From an uncultured Lachnospiraceae bacterium (lineage in GTDB: Bacteria; Bacillota; Clostridia; Lachnospirales; Lachnospiraceae), in contig CAKRFU010000003.1 of NCBI GenBank assembly GCA_934320845.1, positions 1 through 64,000 of the forward strand: 64,000 nucleotides of DNA, given 5' to 3'. The position numbers were made by a program, and so were the translations under genes. Below the pieces are notes generated by a model. That model had not been told where the DNA came from. It saw only the letters and a list, made by a program, of their open reading frames with translations, and ran no database searches. Shown one piece after another: positions 15,598 to 23,632 of the stretch. Position 1 is the stretch's first letter. Every line of letters begins with the position of its first letter.

Positions 15598-16539
15598 ATG
15601 GCAGACGTAAAGAAAATTGCTACAAGAGAAAGCTATGGTAATGCTTTGACAGAACTTGCAGAGCAGTATCCAAATCTTGTTGTACTTGATGCTGATTTAG
15701 CAGCAGCAACAAAAACAGGTATCTTCAAGAAAGCTTATCCTGAAAGACATATAGATTGTGGTATCGCTGAGTGTAATATGATGGGTATTGCAGCAGGACT
15801 TGCAACAACAGGAAAGATTCCATTTGTAAGTTCATTTGCAATGTTTGCAGCAGGACGTGCCTTTGAGCAGGTACGCAACTCAGTAGGATATCCAAAACTC
15901 AATGTAAAGATTGGTGCTACACATGCAGGTATATCAGTAGGTGAAGACGGTGCTACACATCAGTGCTGTGAAGATTTAGCACTGATGCGCACAATACCGG
16001 GAATGGTAGTAATGAACCCTTCAGATGATGTAGAGGCAAAGGCTGCAGTTAAGGCTGCACTTGACCACGAGGGTCCTGTATATATCCGTTTCGGAAGACT
16101 TGCTGTACCTGTTATAAACGACAGACCTGATTATAAGTTTGAACTTGGCAAGGGTGTTGTTCTTCGTGAAGGAAAGGATGTTACACTTGTTGCAACAGGA
16201 CTTGAAGTTTCCGAGACACTTGAGGCAGCAGAGAAGCTTGCAGCAGATGGAATAGATGCAAAAGTTATCAATATTCATACCATCAAACCTCTTGATGAGG
16301 AACTTATAGTTGCAGCAGCAAAAGAGACAGGAAAAGTTGTTACTATAGAGGAACACTCAGTTATCGGTGGACTTGGAAGTGCAGTATGTGATTGTCTCAG
16401 CGAGAAAGCTCCTACAAAGGTTCTCAAGATTGGTGTAAATGATACTTACGGAGAGTCTGGTCCGGCTGTAGAACTTATCAAGAAATACGGACTTGACAGC
16501 GAAGGAATTTATGCAAAGGTTAAGGCATTTATGGCTTAA
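15598..16539 (+). CDS. Transketolase, C-terminal subunit
   Basis: A 313-residue protein with the pyrimidine-binding (LDADLAAATKTGIFKKAYPERHIDCGIAECNMMGIAAGLA) and C-terminal transketolase domains. The Glu that activates the thiamine ring lies in CGIAECNM. GATHAGISVGEDGATHQCCEDLALMRTIPGM is the usual substrate loop. It starts 17 bases after the N subunit with GGAGG, so the two halves should be made together. A strong terminator follows 75 bases on. Confidence 0.93.
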   Translation: MADVKKIATRESYGNALTELAEQYPNLVVLDADLAAATKTGIFKKAYPERHIDCGIAECNMMGIAAGLATTGKIPFVSSFAMFAAGRAFEQVRNSVGYPKLNVKIGATHAGISVGEDGATHQCCEDLALMRTIPGMVVMNPSDDVEAKAAVKAALDHEGPVYIRFGRLAVPVINDRPDYKFELGKGVVLREGKDVTLVATGLEVSETLEAAEKLAADGIDAKVINIHTIKPLDEELIVAAAKETGKVVTIEEHSVIGGLGSAVCDCLSEKAPTKVLKIGVNDTYGESGPAVELIKKYGLDSEGIYAKVKAFMA

Positions 16540-16613
16540 TTAGCCTGAACTAAGAGCGATGGATACTTCTTGATTAAAGTTAGGAAGATTAGAATTTAGA
16601 AATGAATATATAC

Positions 16614-16662
16614 ACTCTCAAAGTGAGAAATCGAAAGAGTATTGCTTTGGGAGTTTTTTTTT
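16614..16662 (+). terminator. Intrinsic terminator abutting the thiW ribosome binding site
   Basis: ACTCTCAAAG (16614-16623) pairs fully with CTTTGGGAGT (16645-16654), one pair being G-U, and a run of nine T follows. The thiW ribosome binding site starts only five bases later. The loop contains alternative pairings (CTCA/TGAG at 16617-16627; ACTCT with AGAGT at 16636-16640). It may end the transketolase transcript or act as an attenuator for thiWM. Confidence 0.8.
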
Positions 16663-16678
16663 GAAAAAGGAGAATAAA

Positions 16679-17179
16679 ATGAAATCGAAAACGACAAGAA
16701 AATTAGCTATGGCAGGGGTATTTACCGCACTTGCGGTTGTTGGCAGTATGCTCAGTGTTCCTATTGCATCAAGTAAATGTGCACCTGTCCAGCATATGAT
16801 AAACATTTTATCGGCTGTTCTTTTAGGTCCCGGTTACAGTGTGGGCATAGCATTTGTGGCAAGTCTGCTTAGAAATATTTTAGGACTTGGAAGTTTTTTG
16901 GCATTTCCGGGAAGTATGGTTGGTGCCTTATGCTGTGGGCTTGTTTATAAGTATTCAAAAAAAGTTTTTCCGACATGTTTTGCCGAGGCATTTGGAACGG
17001 GAATTCTTGGTGGCATCGCCGCTTATCCGGTAGCAAAATATGTGATGGGAGTTCCTGATATAGGTGTCTTTGTGTATGTTGTACCATTTCTTATATCAAC
17101 AGTAGCAGGAAGTGTTCTTGCATTTATACTTGTGACTGCACTTAAAAAGGCTGGTGTTACTGAGATTTTTGAGAATTAA
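16679..17179 (+). CDS. thiW: ThiW, thiazole-precursor ECF transporter S component
   Basis: A 166-residue integral membrane protein with about five hydrophobic segments, of the ThiW family: the substrate-binding subunit of an energy-coupling-factor transporter thought to import hydroxyethylthiazole. The sequence KLAMAGVFTALAVVGSMLSVPIASSKCAPVQHMINILSAVLLGPGYSVGIAFVASLLRN is characteristic. AAGGAG at 16667-16672 selects ATG 16679. No ATPase or T component is nearby, as expected for group II ECF systems. ThiM follows, giving a salvage pair. Confidence 0.9.
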   Translation: MKSKTTRKLAMAGVFTALAVVGSMLSVPIASSKCAPVQHMINILSAVLLGPGYSVGIAFVASLLRNILGLGSFLAFPGSMVGALCCGLVYKYSKKVFPTCFAEAFGTGILGGIAAYPVAKYVMGVPDIGVFVYVVPFLISTVAGSVLAFILVTALKKAGVTEIFEN

Positions 17180-17206
17180 ACATTTTTAAATGAGGGATTT
17201 TGTATT

Positions 17207-18142
17207 ATGATATTTTGGAAAAAGAGCAACGATTTAAAAGGTGAAAAAAGTATATTGGATGGAAGTGCTATAAGTGACAGACAACTGAAGGCTATTGTAA
17301 AAAAATATATCGGTTACGTGAAAAGTACATCACCAAATGTACATTGTCTTACGAATGTTGTGACAATGCAGGATGTGGCCAACATGTTACTTGTATCAGG
17401 TGGCAGTGCAATAATGGCACAGGATAAAAAAGAGATGGAAGAGATAACTCAGATTTCATCGGCAACTCTTATAAATATGGGAGTTCCATCTGATGAAAAA
17501 ATAGCCGCTTATATTGTTGCAGGCAAGGCTGCAAACAGACTGGGTCATCCGGTTGTTTTTGATCCTGTTGGTGTTGGGGCAAGTAACTACAGAAAAAGTT
17601 GTGCAGAAGAGATACTTAAAAACGTGAACCCTGATATAATAAGATGTAATCAGGAGGAGGCTAAAGTATTACTGGGCTTAAACAGAGAAATCAGATCAAA
17701 TGGAGTTGAAAGCAGTATAAAATTGACAGAGAGTGAGCAGGAAAAAACTGTTATAGCTCTTGCAAATAAATTTAATACAATAGCTTTCATTAGTGGCAGT
17801 CTCGATACGATTTCAGATGGAAATGTCGTTTTGAAGATAGACGGCGGGGACAGCAGAATGAGGAAAGTAAGCGGTACGGGATGTATGCTGTCTGCTTTGT
17901 GTGCATTGTTTGCGGCAGGAGTGTATGCTGTTTCAGTGGATGAAAAAAATGTAAGTAATATAAAATATAGTGGAAATTCTGCTTTTAATGAAAAATATTT
18001 TTATGCCGCTTATTCGGCAGGAAAAGTTTGGAAAGAAACTGCGAAGAACACAGGAGTTTTAGCCGATATAAATGGTGAGGGGATAGGGACATATCACAGT
18101 ATGTTATTTGATGAACTGGAGAAGACGATGGAAAACCGTTAG
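17207..18142 (+). CDS. thiM: Hydroxyethylthiazole kinase ThiM
   Basis: A 311-residue ribokinase-like enzyme that phosphorylates 4-methyl-5-(2-hydroxyethyl)thiazole in thiamine salvage. The core begins near residue 45 (SPNVHCLTNVVTMQDVANMLLVSGGSAIMAQD), with HPVVFDPVGVGASNYRKS and the catalytic/anion-hole stretch VSGTGCMLSALCALFAAG. A roughly 40-residue hydrophilic N-terminal extension is longer than usual. It follows thiW by 27 bases; no thiD or thiE is adjacent. I see no thiamine pyrophosphate riboswitch upstream. Confidence 0.9.
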   Translation: MIFWKKSNDLKGEKSILDGSAISDRQLKAIVKKYIGYVKSTSPNVHCLTNVVTMQDVANMLLVSGGSAIMAQDKKEMEEITQISSATLINMGVPSDEKIAAYIVAGKAANRLGHPVVFDPVGVGASNYRKSCAEEILKNVNPDIIRCNQEEAKVLLGLNREIRSNGVESSIKLTESEQEKTVIALANKFNTIAFISGSLDTISDGNVVLKIDGGDSRMRKVSGTGCMLSALCALFAAGVYAVSVDEKNVSNIKYSGNSAFNEKYFYAAYSAGKVWKETAKNTGVLADINGEGIGTYHSMLFDELEKTMENR

Positions 18143-18188
18143 GTGAGTGGAGTTGGAATTGTATAAATAGGGGAAACTGAAAAATTCA

Positions 18189-18217
18189 TTACAAAAGGTT
18201 TTACATTGTGATAAAAT
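18189..18217 (+). promoter_or_regulatory. Predicted promoter of the glycosyltransferase gene
   Basis: TTACAA (18189-18194) and TAAAAT (18212-18217), 17 bases apart, about 45 bases before the start. Confidence 0.45.
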
Positions 18218-18260
18218 ATAAACATTATAAATTAAAACATAATACGAATGGAGAAAAGCA

Positions 18261-19544
18261 ATGAAGAAAATAGGTATAGTAATATGCAATTTTAATAAAG
18301 TTGACAAGGTACTTGAATGTATTCAGTGCATTCTTGAAAATAAATTTACGGATTATGATTTATATGTTGTTGATAATGCGTCAACAGATGGTGCGCCGGA
18401 TGCTATAAAAGAGAAATATGGTGATAAAGTAAAGCTTATTGTAAATAAAGAAAATCTTGGTGGTTCAGGTGGTTTTAATACGGGGCTTCGTGCTGCATAT
18501 AAAGAGGGATATGAATATCTTATGTGTGTAGATAATGATGCAATGCTCGATGAGAATGCAATAGGAAATCTCTATGAATTTCTTGAAGAACATGATGAGG
18601 TTGGTATGGCAGCGTCAAAAATATATCATCTGGAAGCACCTGACTATATCCAGCAGTTCGGGCAGACGATTGACTTTGAATATTTTTGTACTGATGTACC
18701 TCATCTTGACATGTATGAAGACGGTTCAATGCCTGATTATCTGTATGTAGACAGTGTAGCGGCATGCTCGCTTATGATAAGAAGAAGTACAATAGATAAA
18801 ATCGGATTTATGCCGGAGGAGAATTTCCTTTATTGGGATGATACAGAATGGTGTTATCTGTGCAATAAGGCAGGAATGAAAGTGGCATCAGTAGGAACAT
18901 CAAAGGCACTTCATGCAATGGGAGCAAAAAAGGAGACAGTTAATACATTTCCTACATATTATGCATGGAGAAATTGGATAAATTTCTTTGTGAAATATAC
19001 GCCTGAAAAAGACCTTGACAGAATGGCAGACACATTCTTAAATTCAATGTTCCAAGTAGTATATGAGGGGCTTCATAATGGCGAATATAACAGGGCAAAA
19101 ACAGTAATGCTTGCATATGATGATGCAATTCATGGTATTACAGGAAAAGCGGGCGAAAACAGAATATTTGAACTTGATTTTAATGAGAAACCATTTAGAG
19201 AACTTTTTGAGAGTGCACAGAGTTTTTGTATAAATGAAAATAATCATCCTGTAATGGCAGAGAGAGTAAGACTGCTTGCACAAAATTTTGGATATGATAT
19301 AAATTGGTGTGAAAGAGCAGAATCCGGTGTAAAGGAAATTGTGATATGTGATAATATTTTTGATATAGATGACCTTTCAGGAGAGAAGATTTACATAGAT
19401 ATAAATGATTGCATATTAAGGACGGAGGACGATATGCTTGATGTGATAAATTATAACTATAGCAAGTGTAGTTTTGCATTTGCAAATAAACCGGTATTTA
19501 TGCAGAAGATAAAAGAACTTAGAGCGAAGATGGAATGGAGTTGA
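18261..19544 (+). CDS. Family 2 glycosyltransferase (rhamnosyl/galactofuranosyl-type)
   Basis: A 427-residue cytoplasmic GT2 enzyme. The GT-A fold is plain from GIVICNFNKVDKVLECIQCIL, VVDNASTDGAPDAI, NKENLGGSGGFNTGLRAA and the DxD-type CVDNDAML. The acceptor region YVDSVAACSLMIRRSTIDKIGFMPEENFLYWDDTEWCYLCNKAG resembles rhamnosyl- and galactofuranosyltransferases that build cell-surface polysaccharide. The last 130 residues are an extra domain of unknown role. The gene has its own predicted promoter and is followed within 5 bases by a small gene. No nucleotide-sugar synthesis genes are adjacent, so the sugar cannot be assigned. Confidence 0.85.
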   Translation: MKKIGIVICNFNKVDKVLECIQCILENKFTDYDLYVVDNASTDGAPDAIKEKYGDKVKLIVNKENLGGSGGFNTGLRAAYKEGYEYLMCVDNDAMLDENAIGNLYEFLEEHDEVGMAASKIYHLEAPDYIQQFGQTIDFEYFCTDVPHLDMYEDGSMPDYLYVDSVAACSLMIRRSTIDKIGFMPEENFLYWDDTEWCYLCNKAGMKVASVGTSKALHAMGAKKETVNTFPTYYAWRNWINFFVKYTPEKDLDRMADTFLNSMFQVVYEGLHNGEYNRAKTVMLAYDDAIHGITGKAGENRIFELDFNEKPFRELFESAQSFCINENNHPVMAERVRLLAQNFGYDINWCERAESGVKEIVICDNIFDIDDLSGEKIYIDINDCILRTEDDMLDVINYNYSKCSFAFANKPVFMQKIKELRAKMEWS

Positions 19545-19548
19545 GAGT

Positions 19549-19818
19549 ATGGATTATGCACTTTTAAGTAATAAAGATGGGTATATAATATTTAAATATG
19601 GGGACTATTGTATACGTTTTAAGGCACCATATTCACTGGAAAAATTTGTATCAGTAAAGGAATGGGACGATGGATATATTGTCGTGATGGCTAAGTATGA
19701 ACACAATACAGACAGTGAGGAAGAATATATTGATTTAATTCCAATATTAGAAAATTTATACATTTCACCAAAAGAGTTTTTGAAGCCTATAAAGGGGGTT
19801 AAAATAGAGAATGATTGA
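19549..19818 (+). CDS. Hypothetical protein, 89 residues
   Basis: Not recognised with certainty. The protein is compact, acidic and apparently beta-rich (MDYALLSNKDGYIIFKYGDY), with no signal peptide, membrane segment or metal motif. It starts four bases after the glycosyltransferase stop and overlaps the next, broken gene by eight bases, so it begins a three-gene set of small proteins. The set resembles toxin-antitoxin-like pairings of small DUF proteins with DUF4160, but this is a guess from context. Confidence 0.7.
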   Translation: MDYALLSNKDGYIIFKYGDYCIRFKAPYSLEKFVSVKEWDDGYIVVMAKYEHNTDSEEEYIDLIPILENLYISPKEFLKPIKGVKIEND

Positions 19819-20035
19819 TGTTGAAAAGATAGCTGATGAAGCCGATATGATAGTAAATGGTTATGCGTTTAGAAAATGTGAACTTGGATATCGCGTTTTA
19901 AATTTAGAACAACCGGAACATGCACTTGTTATTTAAAAAAAAGGTGAAACTATAGAAACAACAATGTGTGATATAGAAATACAGATTGTAAAAGATTATT
20001 TTGCAAGAAATAGGAGAGTTTTGGAGGATGATTAA
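19811..20035 (+). pseudogene. Small gene interrupted by an in-frame stop codon
   Basis: From ATG 19811 a 74-codon frame runs to TAA at 20033-20035, broken by one in-frame TAA at codon 42 (19934-19936). The frame continues with ordinary coding sequence (KKGETIETTMCDIEIQIVKD) and ends in TAATG overlapping the next start, so it was clearly one gene. The stop lies in ATT TAA AAA AAA GGT; one A-to-T change from AAA would explain it. The family is not recognised. A sequencing error is possible at this A-run. Confidence 0.65.
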
Positions 20036-20235
20036 TGCCAAAATATTATATGTTTAAAATTGCAGGGTATTATTTATATTTTACATCATTGTGTACAGTT
20101 GAATGTATGCATGTTCATGCAAGTGACAAAAAGTTGACAGAGGCAGGGTCGGCTAAATTTTTTGTAAAAGAAAATGGAGATACAGTTTTACAAAAAAGGG
20201 GAATACTAAATGATAGAGAAATAAAAAAGGAATAG
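20035..20235 (+). CDS. DUF4160 family protein, possibly truncated
   Basis: A 66-residue protein with the DUF4160 pattern: MPKYYMFKIAGYYLYF, a His-x-His (CMHVHASDKK) and AKFFVKENGDTVLQKRGILNDREIKKE. DUF4160 proteins are often paired with DUF2442-like partners and discussed as toxin-antitoxin-like modules; their activity is unknown. The frame ends just as homologues usually continue into a C-terminal helix, and a terminator begins at the stop codon, so it may be shortened. It overlaps the preceding broken gene through TAATG. Confidence 0.65.
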   Translation: MPKYYMFKIAGYYLYFTSLCTVECMHVHASDKKLTEAGSAKFFVKENGDTVLQKRGILNDREIKKE

Positions 20236-20271
20236 AAAACCCTGAAAGTGTACGAGACTTTCGGGGTTTTC
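20235..20271. terminator. Strong bidirectional terminator
   Basis: GAAAACCCTGAAAGT (20235-20249) pairs completely with ACTTTCGGGGTTTTC (20257-20271), one pair G-U, around a seven-base loop. It lies between the rightward DUF4160 gene and the leftward pdxT, and the A/T flanks allow use in both directions. The remaining bases to 20381 hold only short AT-rich inverted repeats (ATATGATAT/ATATCATAT). Confidence 0.8.
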
Positions 20272-20381
20272 ATGTATATCCGACATGGATATATGATATC
20301 TTTTATCTGACGACATAATATCATATGCAAAAAGTATTTGCAATATATAAAAAACAGAAACAGTTATAACATGCTTTGTTT

Positions 20382-20945
20382 CTAGTGACACATCTCTAAA
20401 AATCGTTCATGAATTTTTGTGCTTTCATCAAGTTCCGGATGGAATGAGATGGCAATCTGATTTTTATATTCTACTCCCACGATATTATCATTAACTACTG
20501 CCGTTACATCAACTGTTGGTTCTGCTTCGGCAACATAAGGTGCTCTTATGAAAGTCATAGGAATTTCTCCAAGTCCTTCATAATTACTTTCTGTATAAAA
20601 ACTTCCAAGCTGTCTGCCGTAAGCGTTTCTTTTCACGGTGATAGGAAGTGTTGCGAGATGTTTTGTATCATCATCCTCAATATCTTTTGCAAGAAGAATC
20701 ATACCCGCACATGTTGCAAGGACAGGAAGTCCGCCTTCAATCTGTTCTTTTATATTGTCAAACATATCAAGTTCTCTTAAAAGTTTGCCCTGGACAGTGC
20801 TTTCACCACCGGGAAGGATAATTCCGTGAAGCTTTGTATCAAGGTCAGATTTTTGACGGAGTTCAGTGTATTTAACACCGAGTTTATCAAGTACCTTTTC
20901 GTGTTCAATAAAAGCACCCTGTAAAGCTAAAATTCCTATATTCAT
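20382..20945 (-). CDS. pdxT: Pyridoxal 5'-phosphate synthase, glutaminase subunit PdxT
   Basis: A 187-residue class I glutaminase that feeds ammonia to PdxS in de novo pyridoxal phosphate synthesis. MNIGILALQGAFIEHEKVLDKLG, the LPGGEST loop, the nucleophile Cys79 in LATCAGM and the His/Glu pair in ISFHPELDE are all present. The frame is open further upstream, but MNIGILALQGA is the family start and AGAGGTA precedes it. It lies downstream of pdxS with 122 bases between, and converges on the strong terminator. Confidence 0.95.
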   Translation of the reverse strand: MNIGILALQGAFIEHEKVLDKLGVKYTELRQKSDLDTKLHGIILPGGESTVQGKLLRELDMFDNIKEQIEGGLPVLATCAGMILLAKDIEDDDTKHLATLPITVKRNAYGRQLGSFYTESNYEGLGEIPMTFIRAPYVAEAEPTVDVTAVVNDNIVGVEYKNQIAISFHPELDESTKIHERFLEMCH

Positions 20946-21067
20946 AGAAGCAGTACCTCTTTTCTGGTTTTTATCTTGTTTAATCAACACAGATTTTAAT
21001 TCCTGACAAATTTGTGCTTTACACAAATTTTGTTGGAGAAAAAAATTGCGTATATGATTTTTTCTCC

Positions 21068-21940
21068 TTATTTTCCTCTTTCAGCCATAAGAAGGGCAAT
21101 TTCCTGTTCATTGATGCCGACCATTGCTTCTCCTAAGTCCTCTGAAAGTTCTGCGATAAGTTTCGCATCTGTATAGTTTGTTACTGCTTTTACGATGGCA
21201 GCGGCTCTTTTAGCAGGGTTTCCTGATTTGAATATACCTGAACCTACGAATACACCTTCGGCACCAAGCTGCATCATAAGTGCTGCGTCAGCGGGAGTGG
21301 CAACACCGCCGGCTGCAAAATTAACAACAGGAAGTTTACCGTTTTCGTGTACATATTCTACAAGTTCATAAGGAACCTGATACTGTTTTGCTGCTTCAAA
21401 AAGTTCATCCTCACGGAGACTTGTAAGTTTTCTTATTGCGCTGTTCATCATACGCATATGTCTTACAGCCTGAACTATGTCTCCTGTACCCGGCTCACCT
21501 TTTGTTCTTATCATAGAAGCACCTTCATTGATTCGTCTGAGTGCTTCCCCGAGGTCTTTGGCACCACATACAAAAGGAACTTTGAAATCTCTTTTGTTGA
21601 TATGATAAACGTCATCGGCAGGAGATAAAACTTCACTTTCATCTATGTAGTCGATTTCGATAGCTTCAAGTACCTGTGCTTCTGCGAAATGACCGATACG
21701 ACACTTAGCCATTACGGGAATTGAAACAGCCTCCTGAATACCTTTTATCATTTTAGGGTCACTCATTCGTGAAACGCCGCCGGCTGCTCTTATGTCAGCA
21801 GGGATTCTTTCAAGTGCCATAACTGCACATGCTCCGGCTTCCTGTGCGATTTTTGCCTGTTCAGGAGTAGTTACATCCATTATAACTCCGCCTTTTAACA
21901 TCTGTGCGAGTTCCTTATTAAGTTCGTATCTTTTATTCAT
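21068..21940 (-). CDS. pdxS: Pyridoxal 5'-phosphate synthase, synthase subunit PdxS
   Basis: A 290-residue (beta/alpha)8 enzyme that makes pyridoxal phosphate from ribose 5-phosphate, glyceraldehyde 3-phosphate and ammonia. [21 protein letters not shown] gives Asp22, MAKCRIGHF the lysine K79 that forms the imine, and [12 protein letters not shown] the second lysine region. Very strongly conserved over its length. GGAGG precedes the ATG. It is read leftward, divergent from pdxR. Confidence 0.97.
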   Translation of the reverse strand: MNKRYELNKELAQMLKGGVIMDVTTPEQAKIAQEAGACAVMALERIPADIRAAGGVSRMSDPKMIKGIQEAVSIPVMAKCRIGHFAEAQVLEAIEIDYIDESEVLSPADDVYHINKRDFKVPFVCGAKDLGEALRRINEGASMIRTKGEPGTGDIVQAVRHMRMMNSAIRKLTSLREDELFEAAKQYQVPYELVEYVHENGKLPVVNFAAGGVATPADAALMMQLGAEGVFVGSGIFKSGNPAKRAAAIVKAVTNYTDAKLIAELSEDLGEAMVGINEQEIALLMAERGK

Positions 21941-21958
21941 TGTGTTTCCTCCATATTC

Positions 21959-21986
21959 TTTACAACTGATATGTGTATGATATAAT
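21959..21986 (+). promoter_or_regulatory. Predicted promoter of pdxR in the divergent pdxR/pdxST region
   Basis: TTTACA (21959-21964) and a perfect TATAAT (21981-21986) with 16-base spacing. The 116-base gap must also hold the pdxS promoter; no equally good leftward box was found. Confidence 0.45.
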
Positions 21987-22056
21987 AACTTCTGGATATA
22001 AAAAAATCATCAAAATAAATATATTCAAAAAGGTCAGTTTAAAGAGGAGAGTTGGT

Positions 22057-23547
22057 ATGCTTACATATTCTTTTGCGGATATAGGTTCAGATTCACTGTA
22101 TGAACATTTGTACAAATGTATTAAAAATGACATAAAAAAGGGAGTTTTGGGTAAAAATGAGAAACTTCCGTCAAAAAGAAGTCTTGCAAAAAATCTGGGT
22201 ATAAGTGTCATTACAGTTGAGAATGCATATGCACAGTTAATTGCAGAGGGATACATATATTCGATTGCAAAAAAAGGGTACTATGTATCTGATATTAAAG
22301 ATACTTATGAATGGGACAGCGATTATGATGTAAACAGACATGAAAAAAACATGTCTGATAATATGAAAAACAGTGCCAGACAGATTGAGCTTGTAAAAGA
22401 AAAGATGCGTGACAGGATTGATGAAGAATTTTCTGTTTCTGATGACGGTGCAGACGGAAAATACATAGCCGATTTTACAAAGAATAAGATGATTTCTGAT
22501 ATGTTTCCTTTTACGATATGGACAAAGCTTATAAGGGAAGTATTATCGGAACAGCAGAATGCACTTATGACAAATCCGCCAAGCGGAGGAGCTATGGAAC
22601 TTAGAAGAGCGATTGCAAAGCATCTTAAGGAGTTTAGGGGGATGATAGTTGCACCTAAGCAGATAATAATTGGTGCGGGAACCGAATACCTTTACGGACT
22701 TATAATACAGCTTCTTGGAATGGATAAAAAATATGGGGTTGAAGATCCGGGATATGATAAAATTTCAAAGATATACAGGTGTCATGGTGTAAAGCAGGAT
22801 TATATAGAAATGGATGAATATGGTGTTATACCGTCACAGGTAAGCGAAAAAAAGATTGATATTCTTCACATTACACCGTCACACCACTTCCCGACAGGGA
22901 TAGTTATGCCGATAAGCAGGAGATATGAACTGCTTGGATGGGCGAATCAGGATGAAAAAAGATATATAATAGAAGATGATTATGACAGTGAGCTGCGCCT
23001 GAATGGTCAGCCAATACCGGCACTTCAAAGTATAGATGTATCAGAAAAAGTCATCTATATAAATACATTTACGAAAACACTTTCTTCAACAGTCAGGATA
23101 AGTTATATGGTATTGCCTGAAAAGCTGCTTGAAAAGTTTTACAGGACACTATTTTTTTATTCTTGTACGGTATCCAATTTTGAGCAATACACACTTGCAA
23201 AATTTATAGATGAAGGGTGTTTTGAAAAACATATAAACAGAATGAGAAAATATTATTCAGAAAAGAAAAAGAAATTTTTAACTGCGATAAAGAAAAGTAA
23301 ATTAAATAAATATGTAACAGTACATGAGGAAGATGCGGGACTGCAGTTTCTTATGGAGATAAAAACAAAATACACTGATGAGGAATTTGTGAAAAGAGCA
23401 AACAAACAGGGAATAAAAATGTCGCCGTTATCAGGTTTTTATCATTTGGAAGAAAATAAATCGGAGCATATGTTTGTGATGAATTATCTGGGAGTTGAAG
23501 AAAATAATATAGGAAAAGTAGTTGAAAAATTGTGTACTATAGTTTGA
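22057..23547 (+). CDS. pdxR: PdxR, MocR-type regulator of pyridoxal phosphate synthesis
   Basis: A 496-residue GntR/MocR fusion: an N-terminal winged helix (YEHLYKCIKNDIKKGVLGKNEKLPSKRSLAKNLGISVITVENAYAQLIAEGYIY) joined to a fold-type I aminotransferase-like domain. The PLP-lysine region reads NTFTKTLSSTVRISYMVLPE and the PLP-phosphate/ring region IEDDYDSELR. Divergence from pdxS-pdxT fits PdxR, which activates pdxST when PLP is scarce. ATG 22057 has GAGGAG at 22044-22049; the frame is open upstream but would run through the promoter. Confidence 0.88.
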   Translation: MLTYSFADIGSDSLYEHLYKCIKNDIKKGVLGKNEKLPSKRSLAKNLGISVITVENAYAQLIAEGYIYSIAKKGYYVSDIKDTYEWDSDYDVNRHEKNMSDNMKNSARQIELVKEKMRDRIDEEFSVSDDGADGKYIADFTKNKMISDMFPFTIWTKLIREVLSEQQNALMTNPPSGGAMELRRAIAKHLKEFRGMIVAPKQIIIGAGTEYLYGLIIQLLGMDKKYGVEDPGYDKISKIYRCHGVKQDYIEMDEYGVIPSQVSEKKIDILHITPSHHFPTGIVMPISRRYELLGWANQDEKRYIIEDDYDSELRLNGQPIPALQSIDVSEKVIYINTFTKTLSSTVRISYMVLPEKLLEKFYRTLFFYSCTVSNFEQYTLAKFIDEGCFEKHINRMRKYYSEKKKKFLTAIKKSKLNKYVTVHEEDAGLQFLMEIKTKYTDEEFVKRANKQGIKMSPLSGFYHLEENKSEHMFVMNYLGVEENNIGKVVEKLCTIV

Positions 23548-23632
23548 CTAATTTATAATCGTATCGTACACTATTATGTAGCTTCTTTTTACACCTATGG
23601 TGCGAAAAATAATAAAATTAAGGAATAAAATA

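Noticed and set aside
16540..16680. TPP riboswitch expected before thiW-thiM
   Set aside because: No conserved TPP aptamer blocks can be found; only the terminator-like hairpin is present.
20272..20340. AT-rich inverted repeats (ATATCC/GGATAT, ATATGATAT/ATATCATAT) after the terminator
   Set aside because: Too AT-rich and short to separate from chance in this composition; no mobile-element ends or duplicated target sites were found.
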